From positions 930,001 to 994,000 of the forward strand of contig JABBOT010000029.1 of the NCBI GenBank assembly GCA_016165875.1: 64,000 nt of DNA, read 5' to 3'. The notes under the pieces were generated by a model. It ran no database searches. It saw only the letters and a list, made by a program, of their open reading frames with translations, and was not told the DNA's origin. Shown one piece after another: positions 45,557 through 64,000 of the stretch (positions are counted from its first letter, which is position 1; the number at the start of each line of letters is the position of its first letter). A program made the translations under genes and the position numbers. The DNA is from Acanthopleura granulata (lineage: Eukaryota > Mollusca > Polyplacophora > Chitonida > Chitonidae).

Positions 45557-48386
45557 GTTGTAGTACATCGTCGTACATCATGTGCTTCGAGATGCTGAGG
45601 GTGCTCATCCCCACACATACATGGCGGTTGAGGGTCAGACGCCTCTTGTGAACCTGAATCGATGCCAGATCGTCTTCAAAGACGTTGGGTCTTGCGAAGG
45701 CTGGACAGGCGATACGGTGCCTGGCTTTGTCTTCTTCGCTTGCTCGCACGAATTTGACATTTACTCGCTTGCGGAGGTTTTCCATGGTCTTTCTGAAGAC
45801 AGAGTTGTTCATGAGCTTTTTGAGGTCACGAAATCACTCGTCGCCTTTTTCCGGACTTCGGTATTCATTCGGATGTAGGGCTCCATCCAGGGGCTTTGCT
45901 GGAAGCGGAAAGCATGAGGGATGTTTTTCAGGCACATACCCAGAGACAGGTAAAGTTGCAAGTTGCGGTAATGGAGCACATACCGTTCCTTATCGCGGGT
46001 GTTAGGGACCAGATTCTCAGCCTCTGTTGGCGCCACCCCAAGGTCAAGGAGATTGTGCTGGTACTCCGACAACCACTCTTTGGAAACCACCATGCGCTCC
46101 GGAGCTAACGGGTATGCATTATGCTGCTCATGGATCTCCTGTCGGTACTCTAGATCTACCTCGAATATATCGCCTTCGGGGCTGTCCGCCTTGTGATCTA
46201 CGATATTTCCACCGTTCGGAAGTCGCACACGGGGAGCGGCCGATACATCGCCCAGCCGTAAAGGTTGTTGACATCGAGGTATTGGATATAGCTGTTAGTC
46301 TTCTTTGGGTCTTAGTCTTCCACCCTGGGGTTGTTGGCCCGGGCATAACGCTTTGAGACCACAGAGATACCCCCCGCAACCCCTTTTCAATGAAGACATG
46401 CTGGTCGTAGTCTCTTAACACTTCAAGCTCTATGCCTGTTTTCTTGAGGAGAGCATCCCAGGATGCCAGGGCTGCTATAATTATGCGCAGGGTCTAGGCC
46501 ATCCTGCCGAAGGCAGGTCTTCCGAAAGGTCTCGAAGACATCTGCCAGCAGGAGTACGTCAGTGCTGTTGCAGAGGCTGTGATAATCCCCAAGAGTTTTG
46601 CAGTCGAAGGCCTTCCAGACCTTATAGACATAATCCTCATCGCTGATGTGTGTGTCCGAAAGCGTGCTGTGGAAATCTTCCTTAGTGGGCAGCTGAGGCT
46701 CATCAAAGCGTTGCCAGGAGTCCATGTACTCATATCGGTAAACACCCTTGTGCGTGAGCAGTTCACGCCTCTGCTGACTTGGTTCATAGCGCGCTGTGAT
46801 CTGGAAAGCCATGGATTCGTTGGCTGCTAACAGCTTGTCGACAGATGTCAGAAAGAACTGGATAGTGTCCATGAAGCGGAGCTGCCCCACGGAGAATGAG
46901 ATGTATTTCTCAGTGTTGTTGGGGACACAGGATATACGGCCCTCCACTTTGTAGATCGCCAACATCAGCAGATAAGAGTCATAGCCCCGCAGGTTGTGGA
47001 AGACTACTGGGATTGTGGTGGCCTTGGGGTTTCGCCTCCGCTTGAGGTTGCATGCAATGTGTACGGCACCCCGATATTTTCAGGTGATGTGGCGGTAGTC
47101 GCGGTCAGACTCCGGTTGCCCTGCAACTACAAGCGGCTTATCACAGACATTATATGTGGAAGCAGTGTTGTATACCTGCCAGTCCTCTCGGGTCATTACC
47201 AGGGCTTTTGGGTTGGCTATCGCCGTCTTGAACTTGCGCTCCTCTTCCTGCAGCGCTTGTAGGAAATGCACTGCTGCACTGGAGCCACGGTACTCAACTG
47301 GCGTCACTTCTCCGCACAAGAACATAGCAATAACTGCAAGTCTCATGTGCCTGTGTTCTCCCCGGTGTTGCTTTTTGTGGGGTCAAGCTCAGGCCCCTCG
47401 ATTTTGGTTGTGAGAACCCCAATGTCTGCATAGCAATGTCTGGGAGTTGTTAGCGGTGGTTCTGAAAGGTTGGCTTGTTTTTACCCTCTTCCGGCATCTC
47501 TACCTTCACAGCAATCTGGCCATTACCCCCACACTCATTCTTGTGAGATCGAGAAGGTCTTCCCGGTAATATATATGGAGACATCACTCGCAGAAGTGCT
47601 TGTGCTCCAGGTACCTGCGCTCTGGGTGCTTGCTCTGGTCAAAGAGTAGGCGGTTGAGGTATTTGATCCAGGTGTATTTGCCGGTCTTCAAAGTTTAGGC
47701 CATCCTCAGTTGGGTATTTTGTGGGTCTGTGCACATGATCTTCAGTCGGGAACAAAGCAGACCGAAGAGCCCAACGGAGGCAGTGGTCATCCTTGTTTTT
47801 CACGTTTACTTTTTGTTCTTATAGCTGCTAGGAGTGGGATGTAGGAGCCTCCTCTCAGCGGCTGGTATCGGGCGATGTCCACCTATAGAGCTTCCACTCG
47901 ATCGACGATCCATGCTGACCCTCTCTGCGTCCAGTTTTGAAGAGTCTCCAGGATGTGAGGGAAGGCTTTGTTCACCGCCTCTTCAACTTCACTCTTTTGC
48001 AGAAGGACTTCTTGCTTGTGCCCTCCAGGTACATCTAACTGCCACCCCCGGAGATAATTTCTGACCGCCCCTGTTGTCTTGTAGAATGCGAGGCTTCCCT
48101 CTTCTTTGGGAGGAAATAGATCCAGCATCTCCTGTATAGTTGTGAGAGCCTTCTGACGAACAGGGAGAGGGTCAAACTCCTCCAAGATGGCCTTCCTCTT
48201 CCGCTCCTTGTGTGTGCGAGGTGGGCGAAAAGATCGTGTTTTTCCGGAAAGTAGAGGCTTGAGTAAGCGCTGTTTTACTGCTTCGGAAATAGGCTCATCC
48301 ATAATGTTTTCTACTACATTCTGCAGAGTCGGATTTTCTGGCATCTCTGATAACAGCTGCTCAATGTATTCATCCATAGTCGCCAT
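45541..48386 (-). pseudogene. Polinton protein-primed DNA polymerase B, truncated
   Basis: The N-terminal region (48386-47883) is open and reads RGWQLDVPGG, VEEAVNKAFPHIL and WTQRGSAWIV. Further parts lie in shifted frames: KNKDDHCLRWALRSALFP, SKHPERR, YRGSSAAVHFL, NTASTYNVCDKPL, FHNLRGYDSYLL, TDVLLLADVFETFRK, motif A DVNNLYGWAM (46240-46279), YRNLQLYLSLGM, RFQQSPWMEPYI and motif B NNSVFRKTMENL (about 45777-45812). Motif C (DTDS) and everything after it are missing, and the match ends close to the integrase 3' end. Role: replication of the element by protein priming. At least six breaks are present, so it is inactive. Confidence 0.9.
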
Positions 48387-48421
48387 GCTGCTGGATGGGT
48401 AAGTCAATGACACAAGAATGT

Positions 48422-48682
48422 CTAAATTGGAGTTCGAACTACATGAAGCTGATCCAGTACCAAACTGAACTGTCTTCTGGTTTTCTTTTCCAGGGCTATA
48501 TGCTGGTGGCGAACTTTATCTCGCCCACAGGCCCGACAGACTTTTATTTCGTACTGAACCCCCTTCCCACAAGACCTACAGAGCGCAAGGATTTTGTTGT
48601 CTTTGCGAATTTTGGCTAGGTGGGATTTCCTGTGCTCTTGACAGCAGCTTTTCCCGCAGATCTCTAGCTCACCCACTTGCAT
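48422..48682 (-). CDS. Small zinc-ribbon-like Polinton protein
   Basis: An 86-codon uninterrupted frame with Cys and His spacing C-x3-CC-x2-H, then CRSCGKG and CRACGRD pairs, which would suit a zinc ribbon. Then a basic tail follows. It lies just inside the right TIR and upstream of PolB on the same strand. No exact family is recognised, and it could be the remains of a larger protein. It is the only Polinton frame with no visible break apart from very short ones. Confidence 0.4.
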   Translation of the reverse strand: MQVGELEICGKSCCQEHRKSHLAKIRKDNKILALCRSCGKGVQYEIKVCRACGRDKVRHQHIALEKKTRRQFSLVLDQLHVVRTPI

Positions 48683-48827
48683 GCATATTTGCTATGACTC
48701 TTCATGTTGCAGTCCAATCACCACAGGTATACACACAGCAACATATATCTCTAAAAGGGAGAGTAACTGGGCCGGCGAGGATGTCGAGCCGTCCTTAGGG
48801 CAGCTTACGATTTCTGATCCCGAATGC

Positions 48828-49014
48828 GGACCAGCCTGCATAAATAATTACTAATTTTTGTGTACGTAAACGGGCTCCGGCCTATATTCACAATTGCCAA
48901 TTATCTATGTACGTGGATCCTTATGTGCTGCTTTAAGGCTGGGTAGGAACATGGGCAGGGGTTGGGGCGGGTCCTATCGAGAAGTGGTCCAGAACCCCCA
49001 ATACTTATACTACT
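48828..49014 (-). repeat. Polinton right terminal inverted repeat
   Basis: Partner of the left TIR, ending 'cttatactact'. The final T is shared between the TIR and the TCCAGC duplication. The target duplication is therefore 6 bp if the T belongs to the flank, or 5 bp if it belongs to the element. Confidence 0.9.
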
Positions 49015-49019
49015 CCAGC

Positions 49020-50205
49020 TCATGCTAGCTTGAGAGGTAATGTTGTGTCATACATTAAGTGGCATTGTTGGGACAGAACTTTCAGTCCTACATTTACCTT
49101 TGAAACAGAGTACAGACCTTCTCTATACATTTCAAGGAATATAAATATAATGACTTCATTCTATGATATTGAGATTAGGCCTAAACATTAATTTGTCATG
49201 TGAATTTCTATTGTTAGATGAATATGTTTCTGAACAAACTATCGGGCTGACAGCTTTGGACATGTTTGTGATTGACAAACCAACAATTCTGACGGTAAGA
49301 CTTACATAGATTTCTATTTGAAAATGCTGCATAACGGTTTACTGTTAAATTACAGAGCTTTTTGTTCTTTATTCTGAGAAATATGCACACACTTGTTAAA
49401 AGCAAAGATAACCATATACACGGTTGTGCATTAGCTCGCTGTTTGCATGGGTATGGTTTTATGTAATTCGTAATATATTATAAATTTTACCGATTAACTC
49501 AATGATATACACATATACCTGGGTATAAACATCATGTTGTCTTAGCTTGGGCAAATAATACTGTCCCAGTTTTCAACGATTTGGACGACAGCCCGTCGAC
49601 TGTTTCATGAGGATGTGCATGAGGATCCTCAAAATTTTATTACCCAGAGCATTCTAGAAATTTCATGCATTTACCTACTTCATATTCAGTTGTATATGGC
49701 TTGTTTGATATATATATGCACTTGTGTGAGATTGCATACAAAATATTTATTTCATGCAGGGAAATTCTGTGCGTGCATTTGATGCGCGTTCGATTTAGCC
49801 ATTTCTGCGACTAGTGTTTTCTTTTCCTTCCTCTTACATTTTCAAAGAGATTAGTGATACGTATAAGTCGATGAAGAACACATTTTTTGCACTGAGTATG
49901 CTCTGGGAACAGTGCTCTCTTTTTTCATTCCTGGGACGCTTAGCGGTAAGAAAATTATCCGGCATGTTTGAAGCAAAACATGTGAACTGAATGGAACTGC
50001 TCTAAATATTTCAAGGCTGTTCCTTTACATGTGGAAAAATTCAACCGTTGTTACAAAGTTATATTATTTGAATTCACATTGAATTTGACATTTATTATCA
50101 CTAAAGATTTTACATATTTTATTGCCTGGTATATCTATAAGTTTTTCATTTTGATGAATGTCTCGAGTGTTAAGTTAACTACATGCACCTGATAGTGCAA
50201 CAAAT
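49020..50205. other. Gene-free stretch right of the Polinton
   Basis: The first bases continue the interrupted SINE ('ctcatgctagc'). Then follows AT-rich DNA without coding or repeat match. Confidence 0.5.
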
Positions 50206-50550
50206 GGAAACACGGTGGTTCGGTAGTTAAAATGTCCGACTCGCGGGATCGGCACATCCGGGATCAAACACGGGTCGGATCATACAAAAAAATGGCACTT
50301 GTTGTTGCCTTGCTTGGCGCTCAGTATCGGGAGGTTAGAGCAAGAAAACTGGGCTGGTGGGCGCGGTGTCAGTATAATGTGACTGGGTGGGGTGTCATGT
50401 CTGGTATCTTCGGCATGTTGTTCCACTTTCGGCAGTACATTGGCGGCATGGATTCGCTGTTATCATATAAGAACACAGTATGTATACAGTGTAAGGATTC
50501 CTTGTCGTCATGTAACTCAAACATTGTTGAGTACGGCGTAAAACCTTAAC
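50206..50550 (+). mobile_element. SINE-B (second tRNA-derived family), near full length
   Basis: The head 'gtggttcggtagttaaaatg' and 'ggatcaaacacgggtc' fits tRNA-like A and B box spacing. The body holds 'gcgctcagtatcgggaggtt', 'gtcagtataatgtgactggg' and 'tgttgagtacggcgtaaaac'. The 105-codon open frame across it is incidental. Other copies are at 58080 and 60480, with decayed pieces in intron 4 of copies A and C. Confidence 0.75.
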
Positions 50551-51343
50551 ATCGGTACATACAGGTGGTAACAGTATTTGTGGTCCGTAGATAGCCGGTG
50601 GGTTCTTGCCATACTGTGTCTGTAATCCTGAACATTTTCAGATGCTCACACTGATTTTCCTGTTTCTGTTGTTTCCCAGATTGCCGGAGCCTTCATCACG
50701 TACTTCATCGTCCTCATACAGTTCCAGCAGCCCACAGGCTATGTCGACAAACCGATGTCAATGTGCCATTGTACCCAATATCCTGTCAACAATACACTGA
50801 TATAGGCCTGCAGATCGATGAAGAACATGATTGCATGTCAAATTCCTCACTAATGTGGAAGGCACAACTTGGAAAAGGCTGTCCGCAAATTTGCATTCCT
50901 TGATAGCGAGAGTGGTCCATAATTAGACTTATTGTGACGTGGGCAAGAATAAGTGAAAATAGTGAAGAAACAAAAAGCAAAATGTCAGGAAAAAAATATT
51001 AAACTTTATTTGTTTCCCTGAAGACAAACATTAAAGGATACATGAAATGTATCTCTAAAACAAAGATTACATTTACAAACCAAGTGAAGAAAGAAAATGT
51101 CAAAAAATTTTTCTTTAATTTTCATTTTTGTGGAATATTTTATACCTGTTAATTACTCCCCTATTTTCCGTAAATGGACAAGCACCTCCTCCTATTCGGT
51201 CGGCTATAGACGCCCCACTCCCCTCCCCCAGAGTGGTTTTAAGAGCTTTACGTCACCGTTGACCTCACCGCTGCAAGCAACTTAATTTTCGACATGATAG
51301 CTGGGGGAAAAATGAAGGTTGAGAATTTTTTGGTACTTGTAAA

Positions 51344-51427
51344 TGTTATTACACATCGTAAAGTGCATATTAAGACAGAAAACAATGTTATTACACATCG
51401 TAAGCTGCATATTAAGACAGAAAACCA
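51344..51427. repeat. Two tandem 42-bp repeats
   Basis: 'gttattacacatcgtaa' plus 'tgcatattaagacagaaaac' occurs twice in succession with few differences. Confidence 0.85.
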
Positions 51428-51548
51428 AACCTTTTCATGTATCCTTTAAATGGCATTCGTCAAGTACATTGACAGCTTTTGTACGGTTTTAGCATAAGCT
51501 AAAGCTTGTCACAAAAAATTGTATTACTATCAGCTATTTAAATATATG

Positions 51549-51660
51549 CATTTATTTGCTTGATGGGCGCTTAGAGCCGTACTCAAGAAAATTTCACATT
51601 TAGGACGGAGGCCAGCATTGTGGTGGAAGGAAACCGAGCAAGGCCCAGAGGAAACCCACT
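51549..51660 (-). mobile_element. SINE-A fragment
   Basis: A TTTA end, 'agccgtactcaag', 'ggaggccagcattgtggtgg' and 'ggaaacccac'. Confidence 0.8.
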
Positions 51661-52251
51661 ACAATGCATTGTATAAATATAGTAGTATGTAATTTTGTTG
51701 TGTATCTCTAAGTTATCGGGCTGGTTTATGATCTACAAGTATTTACGAACAAAATAAAACAAATTAGCAGAGACATCACAGATGACGTGTAGAGGTTGGC
51801 CTGTCACTTAAAAAGCACAAGATTTTCTACATTTACAGGGGCGCTGTGACTTGAATTCAGGCTGTCGAATGCTAGCTACACAGTAACTGGCCATTTAGTA
51901 TTCCTGAATATGTATTTGAATCAGAACTATCAGGCTTTCTTGTTACTTTGCTTTTTACACAGGGAATTGTGTTCTATGCATGGTACATACCTTAATATAC
52001 TGATTATTAATTACGCTCCGATAGCAGCGAGCTACATCGTATCATAATTGAGTGTAGCCGTCTTCGCTGTACCTGTGTATGGTTTGCTTCATGCTGGCTC
52101 AAAAATTTGGAATTCAAAAATCCTCGAACGACGTCCTGCAGGTCATATGTAGCGATTTCAGATTATTACTGTACTGGGCGAAAACTGAGATTAACCTGAG
52201 GAATTTTTATTTCAATAATGAGAGTTGTCTCAGTCCTTTTCAAAATTGAAA

Positions 52252-52412
52252 CTTATTTATTTCTTTACTTATTTGATTGTGTTTTACGCCCTGCTCAAAA
52301 ATATTTCACTTACACGACGGCGGCCAGCATCATATGGTTGGAGGAAACCGGGCAGACCCCGGGGTAAACCCACGAACATCCACACGTTGTTGCCGGACCT
52401 TCCCACAAACGA
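52252..52412 (-). mobile_element. SINE-A fragment
   Basis: 'gtgttttacgccctgctc', 'cgacggcggccagcatcat', 'gaaaccgggcag' and 'cggaccttccca'. Confidence 0.85.
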
Positions 52413-53825
52413 AAATTGAAAAGTACTGCTTAAGCTCAAACCTATGTACGGAAATAGCACCAAACGCTCAGACAGTAAGTCTAACCTAAATCCGACATAG
52501 CCTCGTGATTCTATGGCACAGTTTTTGCGGTCATCTACGTCTTAACGGTTCTCGGTATACGTTCACTTGTGCGTCTTAGTTTCGTCAATTAGCAGTCATT
52601 GTTTCTATTCGTCCACAGCCAAATTGTTTTATTGTGAGCCAAGCAAAAATAAACACAAATATAAATAAAACGAATGAAATTAAACTGCCAGTGATCACAG
52701 GCAATGTTAACTGAGTGACAGGAAATGGTGATGTGCATGTTATCATGCACGGCGATGGAGTTTCATTTCAAATGTTATAATAGATGTATTACCGTATTGT
52801 AAACATAGGTTTATAGTTACAGCGCCTGTGAAACTAACTGACTCGCTGCTCACATTAAACAAATCACATTTCAAAAGGGAACATTCATTACTTTCATATG
52901 AAATTGACGTTCACGCGTCATAGCCTAAGCCCGGACCACGCAATCAAATAGCAACGAATTTGGATAAATTGTTCAAGATGGATGCATCGATTCACACCTG
53001 CAGTTTGCTCGATACTGTCATTTTATTTTTCACTTTATTATGTGAAACCACATTTGCGAAAAGAAAAGAAGAATGATACTTTTTGAAAGCTTCAACATTC
53101 TGTTTTCATTTGAGTTAAGGTTTAACTAAATGTTGTCACTTCCTTGAATTTATTTGATTGATGTTCAAGGCCTTACTCTCTGTTCATCGTTTTGTGCAAT
53201 GAAGTATGGTAATAAAAGAAATTAGTGGTAATGTAGGGTTGTTTATTTGTGAATTTACATAGGTAGTTATTAGCGTGTTACTTGGTAAGCATTGTGCCTA
53301 TAAACATGAAGGTTTGGCTAAACCGTGCAAAACCTGAAGGAAGGCCACGATCATTCACAGGTTGTACCCGGGGAAAGCCACGACTTGGTGAACGGCTCCG
53401 GTATCACTGTCCTCTGCTAGCAGGCTAGACATTCAGCCACGGAAGGCCCTGCAGGGGAATTCAGTCTAATCGTAGCCTATATATTTCAGAGTATGGGGAA
53501 AATCTTCTGTACCGCTATCACATCTCAACATCAAGGCCTGCGTGTATGTAGGCTTAGGCGTATGTACACGTGAATTTGTGTGACGACAACATAGCACTTT
53601 GACTAGGCCTAATACTATAAACCAGTGACGCCCAATAAATAGCAATTAAAATCATTACATTATTTTTTCTTTTTCTAATTCTGCTTAAGCGATAGTGCTG
53701 AGGATAAAACCCCCACTGAGCTACATGTAAACTGACAAGAGGCCAGATTGTGTGTGACCATTTGCCATCAACCACTCCACGGCGCTGCTCGCGAGGACAT
53801 TCTCTCTCTGCTGTAGCCTTTTCTT
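52413..53825. other. Gene-free spacer
   Basis: No coding region is recognised. 53335-53455 contains a weak SINE-A-like remnant in reverse ('cacgatcattcacaggttg', 'ttcagccacggaaggccc'). Confidence 0.4.
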
Positions 53826-53984
53826 TTTATTTATTTACTTATTTGATTGGTGTTTTATGCCGTACTTAAGACTACTTTACTTATACTACGGCTGCCAACA
53901 TTATGGTGGGAGGAAACCGGAGGGAGCCTGGGGGAAAGCCACGACCATTGGCAGACCTATTGCTGGCAGACCTTCCCACGTACA
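53826..53984 (-). mobile_element. SINE-A fragment
   Basis: TTTA tail complement, 'ggtgttttatgccgtac', 'cattatggtgggaggaaacc' and 'gcagaccttcccacgta'. Confidence 0.85.
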
Positions 53985-54962
53985 TGCATCGTGCTATTAA
54001 TTCACTATACTACCTATAGCTCCTGTATCCATACAATTCACATCTCAGTCGCCTCTTACATAATTTGTTAAGGGAAAGGAAATGTAATTTTGAAGTACCG
54101 ATGAGGTTGAAATAAAAAACTTTATCTCAAAATACTTTCTTTTTTAGATATAATTTTCGCCCACGTAGTCACATATATGCCTACACTTAATTTCTTTGGG
54201 CCTGATAAACTAGATATTTTATGTCAGATTCGTTTTTCCACGCACAGGCGTGAATGAAAATCACAAGATTTTTTTTTTTAATTTAACATTAAATGTGAAA
54301 AGAAATTGTGGCGACATACATGTACGTCAATGTGGCCCATCGTGCTTTCAAGCCGACCTTAAATTACAATTCAAACAAAAAGTTGATAGCAGCAAACAAC
54401 AGAATTAGAAAAAATTGAACGTATTGTCTCCAGTTCTTCATTTTTACACGGCCTATTCTAAATCCATGTCATTATTGAAAGGAAAATAACATGGCCTTGC
54501 ATGTCCGTGTCGCTTTTTACGATGAATCTTTTCGCGGTTAGGAATTTGGTTACAGTTTCTCGCCTGTACGAGGGACCTTGACCTATGGGAGGCTGTCATT
54601 TTCTGTCATGTGTCTGCAACCTGCACAGTAAACATTCCTGTTGGGTTATAGCTACCGTTCCCTGTCAACAGAGCTGTTTCATAAATGAAGTCGTGGAAAA
54701 GGTGCTGAGAAAGATTACTTTCTGTCAAAGTAAGATGTCCATTTTATGATACTTTTTTTGCCAAGTAAACAGTGTTGGCCGGTTTGTTCCACTCGTGTAC
54801 GTTGTTGTTGTTACACATGCATGATTATAACCTAATACGCAGGTTTCGAGTTACGTCGTTACGACAACACAGCAAGGTCACTTTATGAAATGACGTCGCC
54901 GTTTTAGGGCATGATAGGGTCCATTCCCTATCCTTTCACATGGCAGCTTATGTGTTCAGGAG

Positions 54963-55155
54963 AGGGCCTCTGTGGCTCAGTCGGTTAGCGCGCTAGCGCA
55001 ACGCAGTGACCCAGAACCCTCCCACCAATGCGGTTGTTGTGAGTTCAGGTCCAGCTCATGCTGGCTTCTTCTCTGGCCATACGTGGGAAGGTCTGCCTGC
55101 AGCCTGTGAATGGTCGTGGGCTTTCCCAGGTTCTGCCCGTTTTCCTCCCATCCCA
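54963..55155 (+). mobile_element. SINE-A with complete tRNA-like head, 3' truncated
   Basis: 'gcctctgtggctcagtcgg', 'ttagcgcgctagcgcaacg', 'gtgagttcaggtccagctc' and then 'acgtgggaaggtctgcctgc'. The A/B box-type head is Pol III-like. The tail end is absent. Confidence 0.85.
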
Positions 55156-62171
<7,016 letters not shown>

Positions 62172-62244
62172 GCACTGTTGTTGTAAAACGCACATATTGA
62201 GCTCCACTGGTCGAAGACCAGAAGATGTTACATGTATGTATTAG

Positions 62245-62985
62245 CAAGTCAGTCTGTCTGTCTCTATGTCTGTCCGGCATCTATTAACTTTTCCTTCAAA
62301 ACGCTACTCCTACAGTTTTTGTTCGATTTCAACAAAAAAACTTGGGTCAATTGTTGACAACATCAAGATACATAATTCACAGTATTGATTTTCCATTTTG
62401 ATGATCGGTGGCTGTCTCTCTGTCTGTTTATACAGAATATGATAACATTTTCAGAACGCTACTTCTACATTTTTTGGTCAATTTCCATGAAACTAAACTC
62501 CAGTGTGGACAACATCGAGATACATAATTCATAGTATTGATTTTGTATTTTGATGATTGGTTGTGTGTCTGTTTATCCAGTATATGTTAACATACATGTA
62601 TCTTTCAGTACGCTACTCCTCCTACAGCTTTTGTACAATTTCAGTGAAACTTCCTTGAAGTTAGACTCCATCGAGATACCGGTACATATTTCGTAGTGTT
62701 GATTTTCCATTTCAATAATTGCTTATGTCTGTTTATCCAGTGAATGTTAACGTACATGTATCTTCCAAAACACCACTTTACCTACATTTCTTGACTGATT
62801 TCAGTTTTCCAATATGACGAGCGATTGTCTGTCTGTTCATCCAGCATATGGTAACATTTCTTTCAAAATGCCTCTCGTTACTGTTACATTTCTTGTCCAG
62901 TTTCAACAAGATTCTGTAAAAGTGATTCAAGATACGTATTTTGTAGGATTGATATTTAATTTTGATTGTCCATTGCACATACATA
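62245..62985. repeat. ~150-bp tandem array 3' of LZIC
   Basis: Units share 'ctgtctgtttatccag', 'atgttaac', 'gctactcctacag', 'atttcaa', 'atcgagatac' and 'gttgattttcca'. The 'tctgt' anchors fall near 62257, 62418, 62564, 62727 and 62827. It begins about 75 bp after the LZIC stop, so it may be partly in the 3' UTR. Confidence 0.75.
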
Positions 62986-64000
62986 AGACTCTGGTTAAGG
63001 CTGCAGTGGCCCGTGGTAATTGTTTCCATACTGCATTTCTTTGGTAATTTTTTTGGCAGTCACTACATAAACAGAAAAAGAAGAAGTGAGAGTCTTCTCC
63101 AGTGTCATTGACTTTCCTTACCTCTCTTGAGTTATCAACAGTTTCTCCTGTTATTCACTAAACTAAATTAAATTGAAAAATGGACTTAGAAACATAATCT
63201 GTGCTATTTTGTTCTGACAAAAAAAATATTAAGATAAAATGATTGCCTTTTCAGTAGTATAGAAAGATTTATGAGCAACAATTACATGTGTGGTCCCTTT
63301 TCCACTTTAATAGGAGATATTATCATTATTGTGTGCACATTTTCTGAAGGTTGTATGTATGTGTGAAAATCGATACCTGAAGCCTCACTATTATCCCAAT
63401 CAGATATGCATTCACATTTAAATCCTGGGGTGTTATGCCTTGGATACAATATTTGTCTCAGATTGGTGCCATCATCGATAAGGCTTCGTTTGATTGCAAA
63501 TATAACCTGGCTACATCATATGGTCATTTCACTGAACGACTGACACACTGCACACATATTGTGGTGACATGTTCACTTGAAATGGAAGATAAAGAGTAAT
63601 GACTGTATGTCACCTAAAGTTTAGTATGTAAACATGCACTTACAGAGGTACATAATGCCTCATAATGATACTTTTGAAAGCAAACCTTAAGTTTTTATGC
63701 TGAGAAATTAATCAAACTTCACAAAAAACTGGACTGAATGAATCAGTCAGAATAGCCAAATGTGTCACTCAGAAAGTGCTGAACTTAAGATGAAGTGCAG
63801 TAATAGAACACCTAAATGTGGGATTCCTCCCATGATAATGCTGGCCCTCGTCATAGAAATGAAATATTCCAGATTACTTCTTTTTTGATTGTCACTATTG
63901 GTGTTCATCATTGTGGATAATGTGTCCTGTACACATGTAAATGTGATATGTACAAGAAAGATATATTTTATTGTGTACATGTTTGTATATATATTCTGAT
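62986..64000. other. Gene-free right end of window
   Basis: AT-rich, with no coding region recognised. A short SINE-A-like piece on the + strand lies at 63821-63873 ('cctcccatgataatgctggc'). Confidence 0.45.

Larger units (their letters stand above)
36240..49014. mobile_element. Maverick/Polinton element, decayed
   Basis: About 12.8 kb bounded by long inverted repeats that begin AGTAGTATAAG. It is flanked by TCCAGC (36234-36239 and 49014-49019), and the flanks join into one SINE. Contents left to right: a small zinc protein, a - strand membrane-type protein, a conserved Polinton protein (+), another - strand protein with a hydrophobic tail, a capsid-like protein (+), packaging ATPase (+), three small + proteins, retroviral-type integrase (+), DNA polymerase B (-) and a zinc protein (-). 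PolB, INT, ATPase and a 6-bp target duplication together are diagnostic of Polintons. Nearly all genes carry stops or frameshifts. I found no adenain-like protease. Usual length is 15-20 kb, so this copy is shortened. Confidence 0.92.

Noticed and set aside
50232..50549. 105-codon open frame
   Set aside because: It lies wholly within a SINE-B copy; other copies do not keep the frame.

Overview
This is an AT-rich, intron-bearing, repeat-dense animal nuclear window. Several features suggest a lophotrochozoan, most likely a mollusc: two tRNA-derived SINE families, a gustatory-receptor-like gene, duplicated metazoan serine beta-lactamase-like genes, and an old Maverick/Polinton. The species is inference; nothing in the sequence names it.

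Layout. (1) 1-27550 is a three-copy tandem family of beta-lactamase-like serine hydrolase genes on the + strand. Copy A (327-5687) has its last five exons, and its 5' part lies off the left edge. Copy B (10622-12699) is a pseudogene that keeps three of eight exons, with stops, a frameshift and broken splice donors. Copy C (15885-27550) is a complete eight-exon gene of 424 codons with SxxK, GYHA and HPGxGG catalytic motifs. Introns and intergenic DNA also match between copies, so whole gene-plus-spacer blocks were duplicated. (2) 27551-36153 holds a roughly 200-bp tandem array, a gustatory-receptor-like gene with a large first exon (31767-32792), and a reverse transcriptase relic on the - strand. 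(3) 36240-49014 is a decayed 12.8-kb Polinton with roughly 190-bp terminal inverted repeats and a TCCAGC target duplication, inserted into a SINE. It carries relics of DNA polymerase B, integrase, packaging ATPase, a capsid-like protein and several small Polinton proteins, almost all broken. (4) 49020-56225 is gene-poor, SINE-rich DNA. (5) 56226-62171 is an intact five-exon LZIC gene (190 aa), followed by a roughly 150-bp tandem array.

The most unusual pattern is that three different exon-intron junctions of the lactamase-like genes lie inside short tandem arrays made of copies of that same splice site. At the exon 7 donor the 28-bp unit looks like a repeated 9-nt, in-frame microexon. A 430-bp foldback element also sits in one intron of copy C and was not seen in the corresponding introns of the other copies.
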